Position numbers and translations under genes: made by a program
The notes under the pieces: generated by a model
Told to the model about the DNA's origin: nothing
The model's database searches: none
What the model saw: the letters and a program-made list of their open reading frames with translations, nothing else
Part shown: in pieces, positions 61,927 through 64,000 of the stretch
How positions within the stretch are numbered: position 1 is the stretch's first letter
How the letters are laid out: the number at the start of each line of letters is the position of its first letter
NCBI RefSeq assembly: GCF_000696095.1
Contig: NZ_BAYX01000003.1
Location: 186,001 to 250,000 of the forward strand
DNA length: 64,000 nt
Direction: 5' to 3'
Source of the DNA: Rhizobium rhizogenes NBRC 13257
GTDB taxonomy: Bacteria; Pseudomonadota; Alphaproteobacteria; Rhizobiales; Rhizobiaceae

Positions 61927-63138
61927 ATGCGTATGCTATTCGTCCGCTTGGCTGCCGCTTCTATAACAACCTTGAGCCTGACCGCGTGCGAACGGGGCGA
62001 GGCTTCCGCTCCGCAGACCCCACCGCCGCCAGCCGTCGGCTTCATCACGGTTTCCCCCGAGGCGCTGCCGATGACCACGGAGCTTCCCGGCCGGGTGACC
62101 GCCACGAGAGTGGCAGAGGTCAGGCCGCGCGTTTCGGGGATCGTCACCGAACAGGTCTTTCAACAGGGCGCGACGGTAAGCCAGGGAGACGTGCTCTATA
62201 GAATCGACCCGGCGCCCTTCAAGGCCCAGGTCGACAGCGCCGAAGCCACTCTGCGCAGGGCACAGGCGACGCATCTGGATGCGAGGCAGACCGCCGAGCG
62301 GCAGGAACAGCTCCGCAAGTCGAATGTCACCAGCCGGCAGGATTATGATTCCGCCGTCGCCCGGCTGGCGCAGGCCGATGCGGATGTCGCCGTCGCAGAG
62401 GCAGGGCTCGTCTCGGCCAAGCTGAACCTGCAATATTCCGATGTGACGGCGCCGATCTCCGGCCGGATCGGGCGCGCCATGATCACCGAGGGTGCGCTGG
62501 TCTCGGCCAACGGCTCCGAGAACCTGGCGACGATCCAGCAACTGAACCCGATCTATGCCGACTTTACGCAACCCGCTGCCGATCTCATCCGTCTCCGTAA
62601 GGCGTTCGCCAATGGGAGCCTGACCGCGGGGTCCAACGAGGCCCGCGTCGGGTTACGCCTTGATGACGGGACGGAATACCCGCATCCCGGACGGCTGCTG
62701 TTCTCGGAGGCGGCCGTCGATGCGACCACCGGGCAAGTCACTCTTCGGGGCGAGTTTCCCAATCCCGACGGCGAACTGCTGCCCGGCATGTATGTACGCG
62801 TCGAGGTCGCGCAGGGAACCCGAAACGCAGGCCTTGCGGTCCCGCAACAGGCTGTCCAAAGGGACGCGGCCGGCAATGCAAGCCTTCTCGTCATCGCGAA
62901 TGAAAACAAGCTTGAGCAGCGCAGCGTTGCGGTCGGCCGCGCGGTCGGCCAGCGCTGGATCATAGATCAGGGCATTCAAGCCGGAGACCGCGTCGTTGTC
63001 GACGGCTTCCAGCGGGCGCGCGCCGGCGCGACGGTAGCACCTCAGCCCTGGAGCGATTCCACCGTCGCCGCCGCCAAACCGACAGCGGAAACGGCCGAGC
63101 GTGCGGCCGTCCAAGCCAATTTGCCCCTGCAAAGATAA
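61927..63138 (+). CDS. RND efflux periplasmic adaptor lipoprotein (MexA/AcrA-like)
   Basis: Membrane-fusion protein of 403 residues. The lipobox LTAC puts the lipidated cysteine at 21 after a signal peptide. Domains in order: LPGRVTATRVAEVRPRVSGI (lipoyl, first half) near 54-73, an alpha hairpin (about 95-165), SDVTAPISGRIGRAMITEGA (lipoyl, second half) near 175, a beta barrel (about 205-290) and a membrane-proximal part ending near 375. The ATG at 61927 follows GGAG by six bases; an ATG at 61915 is an alternative. It connects the inner-membrane pump encoded next with an outer-membrane channel not seen in the window. Confidence 0.93.
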   Translation: MRMLFVRLAAASITTLSLTACERGEASAPQTPPPPAVGFITVSPEALPMTTELPGRVTATRVAEVRPRVSGIVTEQVFQQGATVSQGDVLYRIDPAPFKAQVDSAEATLRRAQATHLDARQTAERQEQLRKSNVTSRQDYDSAVARLAQADADVAVAEAGLVSAKLNLQYSDVTAPISGRIGRAMITEGALVSANGSENLATIQQLNPIYADFTQPAADLIRLRKAFANGSLTAGSNEARVGLRLDDGTEYPHPGRLLFSEAAVDATTGQVTLRGEFPNPDGELLPGMYVRVEVAQGTRNAGLAVPQQAVQRDAAGNASLLVIANENKLEQRSVAVGRAVGQRWIIDQGIQAGDRVVVDGFQRARAGATVAPQPWSDSTVAAAKPTAETAERAAVQANLPLQR

Positions 63139-63147
63139 GGTGCCTCC

Positions 63148-64000
63148 ATGGCCAATTTCTTCATCGACCGCCCGATCTTTGCCTGGGTCGTGGCAATTTT
63201 CATCACGCTTGCGGGCATCCTCACCCTGCCGCTCATGCCGATCGCGCGCTATCCGCAGGTCGCGCCGCCGCAGATCACGGTTTCGACGAACTACCCCGGC
63301 GCCACGCCGGAAGACATCTACCAGTCGGTCACCCGTCCCATTGAGGAGGAGCTGAACGGCGTTCCGGGGCTGCTCTATTTCGAATCCGTGTCGGAAGCGT
63401 CCGGCCGCATCGCGCTCAACGTCACCTTCGAGACGGGAACGAATGTCGGCGAGGCGCAGGTCGAGGTGCAGAACCGTATTGCCCGTGTCGAGCCGCGCCT
63501 GCCGAGCGCGGTGACGCAGCAGGGCATCAGGGTGGATCGTGCGGGAACCTCGTTCCTGATGATGGTCGTGCTACGCTCGGAGGATGGCAGGACGGACGCG
63601 GTCGGTCTCGGAGACTATCTGAGCAGAAACGTCATCGGCGAGCTGCGGCGCGTTCCGGGCGTCGGCAACGCTCAGCTCTTCGCCACGCAGCGCTCCATGC
63701 GCGTCTGGATGGACCCGGACAGGATGCTCGGCCTCAACCTGACGGCGGCCGATATCACCAATGCAATCACCGCGCAGAATGCCCAGGTCACGGCGGGGCG
63801 GGTCGGCGCCAGCCCGAATTTGCCCGGCCAGCAGACATCGGCCATCGTCAACGTCCAGGGGCAGTTGCGGTCGCCGCAGGAATTCGACGAGATCATTCTT
63901 CGCGCCAATCCAGACGGTTCCACGGTGCGGCTGCGCGATGTCGCGCGGGTCGAAGTCGGCGGAGAGAATTATAATTTTGCAAGCCGTCTCAACGGTCAGC
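63148..64000 (+). CDS. RND efflux inner-membrane pump (MexB/AcrB-like), 3' end outside window
   Basis: The first 284 residues of a resistance-nodulation-division pump; full members have about 1050. It begins MANFFIDRPIFAWVVAIFIT, the characteristic start with the first membrane helix. The porter domain follows: YPQVAPPQITVSTNYPGATP near 34-53, SVTRPIEEELNGVPGL near 60, and RRVPGVGNAQLFATQRSMRV near 168. AAGG lies seven bases before the ATG, ten bases after the adaptor stop, so the two are cotranscribed. The substrate range cannot be inferred from this part. Confidence 0.93.
   Translation, partial: MANFFIDRPIFAWVVAIFITLAGILTLPLMPIARYPQVAPPQITVSTNYPGATPEDIYQSVTRPIEEELNGVPGLLYFESVSEASGRIALNVTFETGTNVGEAQVEVQNRIARVEPRLPSAVTQQGIRVDRAGTSFLMMVVLRSEDGRTDAVGLGDYLSRNVIGELRRVPGVGNAQLFATQRSMRVWMDPDRMLGLNLTAADITNAITAQNAQVTAGRVGASPNLPGQQTSAIVNVQGQLRSPQEFDEIILRANPDGSTVRLRDVARVEVGGENYNFASRLNGQ

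Overview
The window is gene-dense, GC-rich DNA from an alphaproteobacterium, most likely of the Rhizobiales (Rhizobium/Agrobacterium/Ensifer type). The evidence is the large number of ABC uptake systems, an HWE-family sensor kinase, a good match to an EcfG general-stress promoter in front of a large-subunit catalase, and an N-terminal HTH/C-terminal cupin regulator. No rRNA, tRNA, CRISPR array, insertion sequence or prophage gene was seen. The content looks like the accessory part of a chromosome or a large plasmid devoted to scavenging amino acids, peptides and amides.

Layout. (1) 1-11599, all on +: a peptide-type ABC transporter (permease entering from the left edge, second permease, double ATPase, binding protein), two copies of a HyuA-like/DUF917 gene pair in opposite internal order on either side of the binding-protein gene, a 75-codon unknown gene and an M19 dipeptidase. 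(2) 11724-18851: signalling and stress genes (lone receiver, PAS-LuxR regulator, CsbD, BON protein, HWE histidine kinase, small unknown protein, KatE-type catalase). (3) 19142-25297: XRE-cupin regulator with palindromic operators, polar amino-acid ABC transporter, a class IV aminotransferase-like protein lacking the expected lysine, and an MmgE/PrpD protein. (4) 31270 back to 25347, on -: BMP-family binding protein, amidase, ATPase and two permeases of a nucleoside-type ABC transporter. (5) 31410-33491 on -: a Prc/Tsp protease. (6) 33832-42296 on -: SDR, gamma-glutamyltransferase, RraA-like protein, spermidine/iron-type ABC transporter and a GhrA-like dehydrogenase facing a LysR regulator (42438-43355 on +). 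(7) 43454-49675 on -: peptide-type ABC transporter with a permease-ATPase fusion, ending in a creatininase-family hydrolase. (8) 50353-53165 on -: three proteins I do not recognise plus a small XRE regulator. (9) 53498-64000: LysR/LysE exporter pair; LysR facing a dioxygenase, thioredoxin-fold protein, DoxX and azoreductase series; a CPA1 antiporter; a flavodoxin-like protein; a small TTG-start gene; and an RND efflux system running off the right edge.

How the genes work together: five separate ABC importers are each linked to hydrolases or amino-acid/keto-acid enzymes (dipeptidase, HyuA/DUF917, amidase, gamma-glutamyltransferase, creatininase, aminotransferase-like protein, MmgE/PrpD). Each cluster therefore looks like an import-and-hydrolyse unit for a nitrogen compound. 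The most unusual are the doubled HyuA/DUF917 system at 3306-11599, the lysine-less aminotransferase-like protein at 22983, and the unknown module at 50353-53165. Substrates cannot be read from sequence alone and are given as inference.
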